From positions 124,001-188,000 of the forward strand of contig JBCBKL010000004.1 in the NCBI GenBank assembly GCA_038521825.1: DNA of 64,000 nt, read 5' to 3'. The position numbers and the translations under genes were made by a program. This document shows, one piece after another, positions 8,922 through 16,866 of the stretch (position 1 is its first letter; every line of letters begins with the position of its first letter). This DNA is from JBCBKL01 sp038521825 (GTDB taxonomy: Bacteria > Pseudomonadota > Alphaproteobacteria > Rhodobacterales > Rhodobacteraceae). The notes below the pieces were generated by a model. The model was not told where the DNA came from. It did not search any database and was given only the letters and a program-made list of their open reading frames with translations.

Positions 8922-9917
8922 TTGCAGCCCCATGATTGGTCGCGGGTCCTCGCCCCGTATCGTACGCCCATTCTGTCGCGCGCGCTTTTCGAACTCGCGG
9001 TGACATTTATTCCGTTTTTGGTTCTATGGGCCCTGGCCTGGGTGGCGCTGTCGTTCAGCACCCTGCTCGCCGTGGGCATCGCGCTCATGAACGCTGGTTT
9101 CCTGCTTCGCATCTTCATGATCCAGCATGATTGTGGCCATGGCTCTTTCCTGAAAGACCGGAGGGCAGGCGACTGGATCGGGCGTTTTCTGGGTGTCCTG
9201 ACGCTAACGCCTTACGACGTCTGGCGTAAAAACCACGCGACGCATCACGCAACGTCCGGAAACCTTGATCATCGGGGCGTCGGAGACATTCCGACGCTGA
9301 CCGTTCGTGAGTACCGGGAACGCAGCACCTACGGACGCCTGAAATACCGGGTGCTGCGCCATCCTCTTTTCCTCTTCGGCCTCGCGCCCATTTACATCTT
9401 CATTTTCCAGTACCGGCTGCCCGTCGGGCTGATGCGCGCAGGGTCACGGTATTGGCTCAGCGCTCTTTTGACCAACTTCGGAATCGCGGGGCTTCTGGCC
9501 GTCATCTTCTGGTTCGGTGGCGTCGAGGTTCTAGTCTTCGTCTTCCTGCCAACCACGTTACTCGCGGCCTCCATCGGCATGTGGCTGTTCTATGTTCAGC
9601 ACCAGTTCGAGGAGACAGCTTGGGAAAACGGCGCGGACTGGGATGTTCAGAAAGCGGCCTTCGAAGGCAGTTCATACTATGACCTGCCGCCGGTCCTTGC
9701 CTGGCTGACGGCGGATATCGGTGCACACCACGTGCATCACCTCGCCAGCCGCATTCCGTCCTACAGATTGCGCGAAGTCCTCGACGACCATAGCGCGCTG
9801 ACGCAATGCCAACGCATCACACTCCGCGACAGCTTAGGAAGCGCGCGGCTGCATCTGTGGGATGAGGCGAAACAACGCCTGGTCTCGTTCTCGGAGGCAC
9901 GGGTGACACCGAGCTAA
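8922..9917 (+). CDS. Membrane fatty acid desaturase
   Basis: Di-iron acyl-lipid desaturase with the three histidine boxes: HDCGH (69-73), HATHH (105-109) and HHVHH (269-273). Hydrophobic membrane segments lie between them, and the length is 331 residues. Such enzymes introduce double bonds into membrane acyl chains and help maintain fluidity in the cold. The start is TTG at 8922, and the N-terminus (DWSRVLAPYRTP) looks family-like. It is downstream of the cold-shock gene but beyond its terminator. The stop lies 8 bp from the end of the convergent ParB-like gene. Confidence 0.92.
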   Translation: MQPHDWSRVLAPYRTPILSRALFELAVTFIPFLVLWALAWVALSFSTLLAVGIALMNAGFLLRIFMIQHDCGHGSFLKDRRAGDWIGRFLGVLTLTPYDVWRKNHATHHATSGNLDHRGVGDIPTLTVREYRERSTYGRLKYRVLRHPLFLFGLAPIYIFIFQYRLPVGLMRAGSRYWLSALLTNFGIAGLLAVIFWFGGVEVLVFVFLPTTLLAASIGMWLFYVQHQFEETAWENGADWDVQKAAFEGSSYYDLPPVLAWLTADIGAHHVHHLASRIPSYRLREVLDDHSALTQCQRITLRDSLGSARLHLWDEAKQRLVSFSEARVTPS

Positions 9918-9925
9918 CCCACAAG

Positions 9926-10174
9926 TCAGTGCAATCGGGCGCGCACCAGATAGCCTTCGACCAAGTCTTCTCCCAAGGCACGCAAAGCCTCAAGGCGGTG
10001 CAACCCTTCGATAAGAACGAAGCGCTCGCCATCCGCGCGCAGGTGGATTGGCGTCTTCTGACCATTCTCCAAGATATCGTTTGCGAGAGCGAGCACCTTG
10101 TCAGGATCGAGGGTCTTTGCCCGCTTCGATGGCACATAAACCTTCTCGATCGGGAAAGTCCTCTTTTCCAGCAT
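9926..10174 (-). CDS. Small ParB/sulfiredoxin-fold domain protein
   Basis: The 82-residue protein is essentially only a ParB N-terminal/Srx-like domain: an opening beta strand with PIEKVYVPSKR, then LALANDILENGQKTPI, then GERFVLIEGLHRLEALRALG. The G-x-HR-x-x-A box corresponds to the nucleotide-binding box of the fold. It has no helix-turn-helix domain, so it is not a partition ParB. Isolated domains of this type occur in nucleases, modification systems and CTP/ATP switches. It lies 34 bp after the 222-residue gene upstream, on the same strand, so the two probably form an operon. Confidence 0.75.
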   Translation of the reverse strand: MLEKRTFPIEKVYVPSKRAKTLDPDKVLALANDILENGQKTPIHLRADGERFVLIEGLHRLEALRALGEDLVEGYLVRARLH

Positions 10175-10208
10175 CTAAGGATTGCCTGTCAGAGGAACCG
10201 ACAGAACT

Positions 10209-10877
10209 TCACTGTGCTTTGACATTTGAAATTGTCCGCCAGACTGCATCACGCAGTTCCTCGTGCATAACCAGATGAAAAGGCACGTCATTTTCCATGG
10301 GCTTACGATATCCCAGGACACGAATGGCGGGCTCTGGAAGATCAATGTTACTGTTGGGAAGCTCAAGACCAATGAAGTCGGCCATCAGCACACCTGTTTT
10401 GGCCAGAGCTTTGATTGCCGCGTCTTGAGACTTGTAGCCGCCGGCGTTCATGATTGAGACGGCAACCAACCCGTCCTCACCAGAAAGCGCATGTGCTTTC
10501 AGAATGGATTGCTGGGCTGTCGATAGGTTTGTCTGGAAAAGCGCTTCGAAAAACTCTTCTCGCGTGGGTACCGACGACTGGGATCGTTCCTCCCATCTGC
10601 GCGCAGTGGCACGTTCTTCTTCGCGTTTGGTCAGCAGTGACTTTAGGGATGCAATTGCGTCGTTTTCCGATTTGCCTGTCGCCTCAGCCACCAAGCCTTG
10701 GCTTCTTTCGCTGTGCCTTGGGAACGCACGCGCCAGGAAAACCCCGTTCAGTTGTCCGGCACGGATTTTGTAGTTTCCGAACTCATCCTCAACGATACCC
10801 CTGACAGCGGCGCCTGTTACGCGCGCGCTCGCCCCCTTTTTCTTATTTGCATTTGTTTTGGCCAAATTCTTCTCCAA
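10209..10877 (-). CDS. Uncharacterised two-part protein paired with ParB-like gene
   Basis: A 222-residue protein I cannot assign. The N-terminus is basic (KTNANKKKGASAR). Residues about 30-95 form a small domain (FGNYKIRAGQLNG, ARAF) ending in an Arg/Glu-rich helix. Residues about 105-185 contain TREEFFEALFQTNLSTAQQS and a segment with GGYKSQDAAIKALAKTG. The latter resembles helix-turn-helix segments I associate with HNH/restriction-linked proteins, but that is only pattern memory. Base composition is more AT-rich than the flanking core genes, suggesting acquired DNA. It precedes the ParB-like gene by 34 bp. Confidence 0.65.
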   Translation of the reverse strand: MEKNLAKTNANKKKGASARVTGAAVRGIVEDEFGNYKIRAGQLNGVFLARAFPRHSERSQGLVAEATGKSENDAIASLKSLLTKREEERATARRWEERSQSSVPTREEFFEALFQTNLSTAQQSILKAHALSGEDGLVAVSIMNAGGYKSQDAAIKALAKTGVLMADFIGLELPNSNIDLPEPAIRVLGYRKPMENDVPFHLVMHEELRDAVWRTISNVKAQ

Positions 10878-10896
10878 GGTTTGGTGATGCCGGTTC

Positions 10897-11088
10897 CTAA
10901 GATGGAACGAGCAGAAGGAGGACAGCGAGTGAGATCACCAGTATCAGCGTCATGCCCATCAAGACGTGTCGAAGGTCTTTCCAACCCCGGGCCAGCCTCT
11001 TGCCTTTGAGCGCCTTTCCGAGCCGATCATTCAACCCGTCGCTCGCATCATTCAATCTGTCGCTCGCATCGCTCCTGCGTATCACCAC
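10897..11088 (-). CDS. Small single-pass membrane protein, hypothetical
   Basis: A 63-residue product whose N-terminal half is charged, with a near-repeated SDASDRLNDASDGLND segment. It ends in one strong hydrophobic helix (LMGMTLILVISLAVLLLLVPS). It lies 19 bp upstream of the 222-residue gene on the same strand and could be the first gene of that operon. No homologous family is recognised. The helix makes chance coding less likely but does not rule it out. Confidence 0.5.
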   Translation of the reverse strand: MVIRRSDASDRLNDASDGLNDRLGKALKGKRLARGWKDLRHVLMGMTLILVISLAVLLLLVPS

Positions 11089-11430
11089 GGGTGGACCGTG
11101 CGAGCATCAATACGGGTGTTAGTTGCAGCCCAGACCATGCGACCTCCAGCCTGAACCGCTCCGAGATCAGGGATTACAATTCTGGTAGTAAGCGCTGGAA
11201 GTCAGAACAGGATCGGTGAGCGCGATCTCAAAGGTGCTTCGACTAACAATTTGAGAGATAAACATTTTTGCGACGCATTACAATGCCGGTGGCTTCTTGC
11301 TTTTCGTTGCTGAGACAACGGCCGGCTTGTGAACTCGCGTCATTTCAATTACAAAAATGGGGTAACGTTGTTTCCAACGGCACGCTGTTACTCACTACCT
11401 CAGTCTGCTTTTTTGAACCGACCTAGCCGG
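11089..11430. other. AT-rich intergenic region upstream of cold-shock gene 2
   Basis: About 340 bp with no convincing gene on either strand. It is clearly more AT-rich than the surroundings and should hold the divergent promoters of the small membrane protein and the second cold-shock gene. I found no unambiguous -35/-10 pair. Confidence 0.5.
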
Positions 11431-11452
11431 GTTGCCACATTGCGTGGGCAAC
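11431..11452 (+). promoter_or_regulatory. Conserved 5'-leader hairpin of cold-shock gene 2
   Basis: GTTGCCAC, loop ATTGC, then GTGGGCAAC: an 8-bp stem with one bulged G. It ends 22 nt before the ATG, exactly as in the first cold-shock gene. Compared with that copy it has five substitutions in 23 aligned positions. Two fall in the loop, and the three in the stem all keep pairing. Confidence 0.6.
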
Positions 11453-11474
11453 AGTAACGCGGGAAGTTTCTTTT

Positions 11475-11681
11475 ATGAACAAAGGCACCGAGAAGTGGTT
11501 CAACGCTACCAAAGGCATTGGATATATCCAGCCGGACGACAGCGACAAGGATGTTTTTGTCCACAAGTCCGCATCTGACGCAGCCCGCACAAACGAGTTG
11601 ACGGATGGTCAAGACGTGACTTTCGGTGTTGAGACGGATGGCAAGGGCCGCAACTTCGTCGCCAATATGGCGCTCGCATGA
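11475..11681 (+). CDS. Diverged cold-shock domain protein
   Basis: A 68-residue protein aligned end to end with the first cold-shock gene (KWFN, DKDVFVH, ending NMALA). RNP1 reads KGIGYI instead of KGFGFI, so two stacking aromatic positions are changed. The usual HISSLE/HxSA region is KSASDA. RNA binding may therefore be weaker or altered. Its leader carries the same hairpin as paralogue 1. The stop overlaps the next ORF (ATGA at 11678), unlike paralogue 1, which has its own terminator. Confidence 0.9.
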   Translation: MNKGTEKWFNATKGIGYIQPDDSDKDVFVHKSASDAARTNELTDGQDVTFGVETDGKGRNFVANMALA

Positions 11682-11962
11682 GCCGCTATACACGATTCCC
11701 GAACCGGGATGCCCCGCAAAATTCGTCAATTGCTAAGGGCCTGAAAGGGCAGTCCGCCGATGCCGAACGACTATTTCGCAGCAGACCTGCACCTCCATTG
11801 ACGCGTTATGACAAAACGACTCGGGTTGCCAAACAGGTGGTGCTGGAAGAGCCCGAAACACGGCGAACCTTGTCAAAAGCTGTTAGGTCCGCTCGCCTGG
11901 AACGCGCGGAGCGGTCTTTAGCAAAAGCTGGAAACAAGCGCGTATCGACGCCGGACGAATAG
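11678..11962 (+). CDS. Hypothetical basic protein, coupled to cold-shock gene 2
   Basis: A 94-residue, strongly basic, disordered-looking protein (RSRPAPPLTRYDKTTR, then an Arg/Ala/Glu helix VRSARLERAERSLAKA). It starts by ATGA overlap with the preceding cold-shock gene, the usual sign of translational coupling in this genome. No family is recognised. Composition suggests nucleic-acid binding, but that is inference. The 250 bp after it contains no further convincing gene. Confidence 0.55.
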   Translation: MSRYTRFPNRDAPQNSSIAKGLKGQSADAERLFRSRPAPPLTRYDKTTRVAKQVVLEEPETRRTLSKAVRSARLERAERSLAKAGNKRVSTPDE

Positions 11963-12214
11963 TCGGCGCGACACCATCTCGCCGCTTCTTCATGCTCTGG
12001 TGAACCATTGTCCGACGGTCTCTGTTGCGGTTGGTGCAACTTGCGGAGCCGAAATTCGCTGCGCATTCATCAATGTGCGACTTTGGGCTCGCTGCGGTCA
12101 ACCGAGCACAACGGTCTGATATCAGCCAAGAGCCTATGTTGGGCACATGACTCTCACCGCCATCTGTGAACCCATCAGGAAAGTTGAAACCCTTAGATTC
12201 GGGCGGCCTACCTG

Positions 12215-12397
12215 TCAGCTTTGGTTCGCACCACGCATCCTGCGGATGCTTTTTCGAATGGCCCGCCACCGCATTGCCTCAGCCTCATCGCCCCTGGTCT
12301 TGAACAGGTTCTCCTTTCGGGCAGCCTCTAGTTCGGCGTCATCGCCATGTGAGCGGTACAACGCGTGAGCAATCCCGGCAGCCTTGGTGATGTCCAT
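12215..12397 (-). CDS. Small conserved hypothetical protein
   Basis: A 60-residue helical protein: MDITKAAGIAHALYRSHGDD, then a charged helix, EAMRWRAIRKSIRRMRG. The ATG at 12397 follows GGAG at good spacing, which is why I prefer it over an upstream ATG at 12433. Short proteins with the pattern AGIAxALYxxHGDxAExEAA and a late W-x-x-I-R are common in Rhodobacteraceae. Their function is unknown. The 290 bp between it and plsY contains only a small GC hairpin (about 12626-12640) and a doubtful 32-codon ORF. Confidence 0.75.
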   Translation of the reverse strand: MDITKAAGIAHALYRSHGDDAELEAARKENLFKTRGDEAEAMRWRAIRKSIRRMRGANQS

Positions 12398-12688
12398 TTC
12401 AAATTCTCCCTTGGAGGGCCAACTGGGGAGCATCCTGAATATATCGCGTCCGCCAACCCGGCCAAGTAGCCTAAGGTTTCGTCACCTTTTCAGTTCGCTT
12501 CACTTGTTTTGGCCCAATGGGTAATCACGCCCAAGCAGCGCGATAAGTTCTCTCCCCAGAGGCGATTCCGATGTTCATCAGGATACACATTCGAGCTGCG
12601 CGATTCAAATCTTCATGTCCCATTGGGCGAGCTTCGCCCGTCCAGCCAGGCAGATATCTGAACCGGTTCGCCTGTCTCTCCAGAACCT

Positions 12689-13303
12689 TTAGGCTGTCTT
12701 CTGCCCGATCTTCGGTTCGGTCCCCGCCTTGATCCGCCGCATATTCTCGCGATGCCTTACAAAGACGATCACCGTCAACAGGATGCCCAAGACGACGGCG
12801 CGAGGCATCCCGAGGAACACCAGCGCGAAGGTCGACGAACTCGCCGCAAAGAGTGCTCCCATGGAGGAGATTCGTGTTAGCAGCGCCCCCATCAGCCATG
12901 CGCCGCAGCAGACCAGCCCGACGGGCCAGTGAAGCGCCAGCATGATGCCCAGGAACGTCGCCACGCCTTTGCCGCCCTTGAACCCCAGCCAGACGGGAAA
13001 GCAATGCCCTAGCATGGCCATGAGCGCCGCCAGTTGAACCGCATCCTCATGCCCGGTTATGGCCCTCGCCAGCAGCACCGCCGCTGCCCCCTTGGCCGCA
13101 TCAAGCAGCAGCGTCAGTGCGGCGGCGGTCTTGTTGCCGGTCCGCAGCACGTTGGTGGCACCTATATTGCCGGACCCGATCTCGCGCAGATTGCCGAGGC
13201 CAAAGACACGCGCCAGGACAAGGCCGAACGGTATGGACCCTAGGCCATAGCCGATGACGGCCCAGAGGATCATAATTGTCAGGGTGCTTTCGATATCGGG
13301 CAT
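12689..13303 (-). CDS. plsY: Glycerol-3-phosphate acyltransferase PlsY
   Basis: Transfers an acyl group from acyl-phosphate to glycerol-3-phosphate, starting phospholipid synthesis. The 204-residue membrane protein has five to seven hydrophobic segments. It carries the PlsY signatures GSGNIGATNVLR (about 43-54), GFKGGKGVAT (about 107-116) and VRHRENMRRI near the C-terminus. It overlaps the pyrC stop by one base at 13303 and is the last gene of the pyrB-X-pyrC-plsY cluster. Confidence 0.96.
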   Translation of the reverse strand: MPDIESTLTIMILWAVIGYGLGSIPFGLVLARVFGLGNLREIGSGNIGATNVLRTGNKTAAALTLLLDAAKGAAAVLLARAITGHEDAVQLAALMAMLGHCFPVWLGFKGGKGVATFLGIMLALHWPVGLVCCGAWLMGALLTRISSMGALFAASSSTFALVFLGMPRAVVLGILLTVIVFVRHRENMRRIKAGTEPKIGQKTA

Positions 13304-14592
13304 CAGGTCGCCTCAAAGACCTTTCGGCCCTCTACGTATGTTGCCAATATCTTACCCTGCATGCGCTGGCCGTCAAACGGGGTGTTCAGGCTCTTGGACC
13401 TCAGCCTCGTGCGGTCGAGCAGGAAGGGCGCGTCGGCGTCGAACAGGACGAGATCGGCGGGGGCGCCCTTGGCCAACCGCCCGGTTTCCAGCCCCAGGCG
13501 CCGCGCCGGGTTCAGGGACAGGGCCCGCCAGAGTGCTGCCATGTCGACCGTGCCGCCATGGACCAGCCGCATCGCTGCGGGCAGCATCGTTTCGAGCGCT
13601 ACAGCCCCGCTTGCCGCGGCCTCGAACGGCAACCGCTTGCTTTCTTCGTCCTGCGGCGTGTGCATCGAGCTGATAACGTCGATCAGACCCGTGTTCACCG
13701 CCTCGGCCACCGCCAGCCGGTCGTCTTCGTCCCTAAGCGGCGGCTTCAGTTTGAAGAATGTCCTATAGTCGGCCAAATCCAAAGCGTTAAGGGTCAAATG
13801 ATGGATCGACGTGCCAGCGGTGACATCGAGCCCGTTGCCCTTGGCCCGGTCCAGCGCGGGCAGGGCGCGGGCCGTTGTGATTTGGTCGGCGTGGTAGCGG
13901 GCCCCTGTCATCTCGACCAGCGCGATGTCGCGATCAAGCGCCATCCGTTCGGCCATCGGTGTGACGGCAGGCAACCCTCTGAGCGAAGCGAATTTGCCGG
14001 ATGTTGCCGCCGCTCCTTCGCTGAGGATCGGTTCCTGCGGGTGTGCGACTACAAGGGCACCGAGGCTGCGGGCATAGGTGAGCGCCCGGCCAAAGACTTT
14101 GGTATTGGCAACAACCCGGTCTCCATCCGAAAACGCAACGGCCCCGGCATCTTGCAGAAACCCGATCTCGGTCATTTCCTGCCCGTTGCGCCCCTTGGTC
14201 AGCGCCGCCATGGGCAACACGCGCACCGGTGCTGCTTCACGCGCGCGACGGATCACGAATTCGAGCGTTTCGGGGCTGTCGATGGCCGGTTCAGTGTCGG
14301 GGCGGGTGACGATCGTCGTGACCCCGCCCGCAGCCGCAGCAAGGCCAGCCGTACCAAAGCTTTCTTTATGTCGCTCGCCCGGTTCGCAGACCTTTACGCC
14401 AATATCGACGATGCCGGGCGCAAGGTGCCGCGCCGCGCAATCGACGACACGTTGGGCCGAGACGTCTTGCGGGTTCGGCTGATGCCAGACCTCGACGATC
14501 CTGCCATCGGCAATTCCCAAGGCGCCGAGTGTGACGCTACCGCGCTCTGGATCGATCAGGCGGGCTCGGGTAAAGAGTGTTTCGATCATCAT
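13303..14592 (-). CDS. pyrC: Dihydroorotase
   Basis: Amidohydrolase-fold protein of 429 residues. It is in an operon with aspartate carbamoyltransferase, placing it at the third step of pyrimidine synthesis. It begins with the amidohydrolase N-terminal sheet (TLFTRARLIDPERG) and has APGIVDIGVKVCEPGERHKE where active dihydroorotases usually read P-G-x-x-D-x-H-x-H. The metal-binding HxH looks replaced (DIGVKV), so it may be a non-catalytic PyrC' type partner of PyrB. It starts by ATGA overlap with the preceding ORF. Confidence 0.85.
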   Translation of the reverse strand: MMIETLFTRARLIDPERGSVTLGALGIADGRIVEVWHQPNPQDVSAQRVVDCAARHLAPGIVDIGVKVCEPGERHKESFGTAGLAAAAGGVTTIVTRPDTEPAIDSPETLEFVIRRAREAAPVRVLPMAALTKGRNGQEMTEIGFLQDAGAVAFSDGDRVVANTKVFGRALTYARSLGALVVAHPQEPILSEGAAATSGKFASLRGLPAVTPMAERMALDRDIALVEMTGARYHADQITTARALPALDRAKGNGLDVTAGTSIHHLTLNALDLADYRTFFKLKPPLRDEDDRLAVAEAVNTGLIDVISSMHTPQDEESKRLPFEAAASGAVALETMLPAAMRLVHGGTVDMAALWRALSLNPARRLGLETGRLAKGAPADLVLFDADAPFLLDRTRLRSKSLNTPFDGQRMQGKILATYVEGRKVFEAT

Positions 14593-15146
14593 GCGATCCA
14601 GACGATCAGCGCCGTCAGCAAGAAAATCGCAATCAGCGCCAGCATCGCGATCCGCCCCGACATGGCCGCGTCAGACAGTTTCTTTTTCGTCGTTTCGGGC
14701 GGTGCGGTGAAGGGCGCGGCGCTTTTGCTTTCGATCGGTTCCTTTTCGGTCCAGTCGGTGCCTTCGCCCTTGTAAGTGGCGACAAGCACGACATCTGGAT
14801 TCGGGTTCAGCATCCCGCCCTTGTGACCCAGGATTTCGGGTAGCAGCAGGAGAACATAGCCCTCAAGAGCATCGAGCTTCATGGCATCAGCCATCACGTC
14901 CTCGCTTGGCAACCCGTAGCCCTCGATCAGATAGCCGGAGAGGCCAATTTCCTTGAGATCTTCAAGATTGATAAGCTCGACATATTCCGTTTCGAGGTTG
15001 TTGGAGCCCAGAAGCATGGCGGCGGCTTCGATCCCTTCCTCGGCCTCGCCATCGATCAGGGCTTTGACCGCTTTGGGGTCGCGCCGGATGTGGAACACCC
15101 GATAGACATGACGCTCGGCCTGGGGGATCTCGATGGATTTGGTCAT
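14589..15146 (-). CDS. Hypothetical tail-anchored protein between pyrB and pyrC
   Basis: A 185-residue acidic protein with one C-terminal hydrophobic helix (MLALIAIFLLTALIVWIA), so it is probably tail-anchored in the inner membrane. The soluble part begins with a short beta-rich segment (ERHVYRVFHIRRDP) and contains LLLLPEILGHKGG. It is overlapped on both sides by ATGA junctions with pyrB and pyrC, so it is certainly co-transcribed. I know no function for it. Its position hints at a role tied to pyrimidine enzymes or simply operon hitch-hiking. Confidence 0.85.
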   Translation of the reverse strand: MTKSIEIPQAERHVYRVFHIRRDPKAVKALIDGEAEEGIEAAAMLLGSNNLETEYVELINLEDLKEIGLSGYLIEGYGLPSEDVMADAMKLDALEGYVLLLLPEILGHKGGMLNPNPDVVLVATYKGEGTDWTEKEPIESKSAAPFTAPPETTKKKLSDAAMSGRIAMLALIAIFLLTALIVWIA

Positions 15147-16087
15147 GCACCCCCCCGCGTTTCCCGTAACGTACGGGCCAAAAGATCCATGGCGGCCATG
15201 CGCACCGCGACCCCCATTTCGACCTGCTCCTGAATGACGCTGCGGTTGATATCATCGGCCAAGGTGCCGTCAATCTCGACACCTCGGTTCATAGGACCGG
15301 GATGCATCACGATGGCGTCGGGCTTGGCATGGCGCAGCTTGTCGGCGTCAAGGCCGTAGCGGTGATAGTATTCGCGTTCGGAGGGGATAAAGCCGCCGTC
15401 CATACGCTCGCGTTGCAGGCGCAGCATCATGACGACATCAACGTCCTGCAGACCCTCGGCCATGTCCTCGAACACCTCGACGCCGAAATCGGCAATCCCT
15501 GCTGGCATCAGGGTAGGCGGGCCAATCAGCCGCACGCGGTTTTCCATCTTGCCGAGCAGAAGGATGTTCGATCGGGCCACGCGGCTGTGGGCAATGTCGC
15601 CGCATATCGCAACCGAAAGGCGGTGAAGCCGCCCCTTTTCGCGCCGGATGGTCAGGGCGTCGAGCAAGGCCTGGGTCGGGTGTTCATGCCTGCCGTCGCC
15701 CGCATTCAGGACCGCGCAATTCACTTTCTGCGCCAGCAGATCGACGGCGCCCGAATGGGGATGCCGGACGACCAACAGGTCAGGATGCATCGCGTTAAGG
15801 GTCAGCGCGGTGTCGATTAGCGTCTCGCCCTTGGTTATCGAACTGGCCTGCATCGCCATGTTCATCACATCGGCGCCCAGCCGCTTGCCCGCCAGTTCGA
15901 ACGACGCCTGCGTCCGCGTCGAGCTTTCGAAGAACATGTTTATCTGCGTGAGACCCTCCAGCGCATTGCCGTGTTTCGCCTCGGCCCGGTTCAGCGCGAC
16001 ATATTCATCGGCGAGATCAAGAAGAGTAACGATCTCATCGGGACGCAATTGCTCGATGCCAAGAAGGTGACGGTGGGCAAAAGTCAT
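15143..16087 (-). CDS. pyrB: Aspartate carbamoyltransferase catalytic subunit
   Basis: Condenses carbamoyl phosphate and aspartate in pyrimidine synthesis. The 314-residue length is normal. The carbamoyl-phosphate loop FFESSTRTQASFELA lies at about 53-67. The second-domain signatures HPTQALLD (about 136-143) and MHPGPMNRG (about 261-269) are intact. No regulatory pyrI subunit follows, as is usual for this group. It is the first gene of the pyrB-X-pyrC-plsY cluster. Confidence 0.97.
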   Translation of the reverse strand: MTFAHRHLLGIEQLRPDEIVTLLDLADEYVALNRAEAKHGNALEGLTQINMFFESSTRTQASFELAGKRLGADVMNMAMQASSITKGETLIDTALTLNAMHPDLLVVRHPHSGAVDLLAQKVNCAVLNAGDGRHEHPTQALLDALTIRREKGRLHRLSVAICGDIAHSRVARSNILLLGKMENRVRLIGPPTLMPAGIADFGVEVFEDMAEGLQDVDVVMMLRLQRERMDGGFIPSEREYYHRYGLDADKLRHAKPDAIVMHPGPMNRGVEIDGTLADDINRSVIQEQVEMGVAVRMAAMDLLARTLRETRGGA

Positions 16088-16148
16088 GGACGCTCCGACA
16101 GTTCGGAGGCGTTATAACAGCGGTACGGCCCGCGGCAAGCGCAGTGCG

Positions 16149-16769
16149 CTATGACCCGCGTTGGTTGCGTCGCCGCGTGACGGCGATGCCGAGTGCAAAG
16201 AGTGCGAGCGGCACCGTCAAGGACAGATCGAGATAGAGGCTGCGCGCCGTAGGCATCACGATGGTGCCATCAAGTGATGCCCATTTGTGCACTGCGGCGG
16301 CGCGAAATCCATCGCTCAGGCTCATCTCAAGCAGGTCACGGCGGCTACGGTAGCGCGCAATCACGACCCATTCGAAGCGGTTCGTTTCGGCTGGGATGGA
16401 CGCAATGACCGTCGTCATCTGCGTCGCAGAGAACACCGGGTAGCTGCCGCGTTTCAACAATTCAGGCAAAACGCCAACGCCATAAGCCCGCATGGCATCG
16501 TCCGCTTCCGTGATCTGGGTCTCGAACCCGTCGGGATAATTTGCGTTCACGGCGCGGTCGATGATGTTGAGCATGTAGAAGGGTTTGCCGTCGTCGCTGT
16601 CGAAAAAGGCGACGAATTCAGGCGGCATGTCACTCGCGCTACCGCCACGCTCCTGAACCATCTGGCGCCATTCCGCTGGCGTCAACGCGGGCTTCCACGG
16701 CGCATGCCATGTCAGGAAGATCAGAGACAGCCCAACCAGCGCTGCCCAGATGATCGCGTGACGCCCCAT
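16149..16769 (-). CDS. Membrane-anchored hypothetical protein, DUF1330-like
   Basis: A 206-residue protein with an N-terminal signal anchor (IIWAALVGLSLIFL) and a C-terminal hydrophobic helix (LSLTVPLALFALGIAV). The domain between them has features like the DUF1330/dimeric ferredoxin-like fold: GKPFYMLNIIDRA, then ADDAMRAYG, then FEWVVIARYRSRRDLLEM. The ATG at 16769 follows AAGGAG, so I prefer it to an upstream ATG at 16829. It lies 61 bp upstream of pyrB on the same strand. No substrate can be proposed. Confidence 0.75.
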   Translation of the reverse strand: MGRHAIIWAALVGLSLIFLTWHAPWKPALTPAEWRQMVQERGGSASDMPPEFVAFFDSDDGKPFYMLNIIDRAVNANYPDGFETQITEADDAMRAYGVGVLPELLKRGSYPVFSATQMTTVIASIPAETNRFEWVVIARYRSRRDLLEMSLSDGFRAAAVHKWASLDGTIVMPTARSLYLDLSLTVPLALFALGIAVTRRRNQRGS

Positions 16770-16866
16770 CAACCGCTCCTTATCCGAGTTCGCAACATTG
16801 AACGGGTCGCGCAATGAATTCTGTCGCAAGCGTTTTGCTCGGCGCGCACCGGCGTTACGGTGGCAT

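Noticed and set aside
12525..12623. 32-codon ORF upstream of plsY, minus strand
   Set aside because: No ribosome binding site and no recognisable pattern. Too short to support alone.
13276..14775. 499-codon open frame on the plus strand
   Set aside because: Antisense to pyrC and the neighbouring ORF. Composition is Arg/Gln-rich with no domain.
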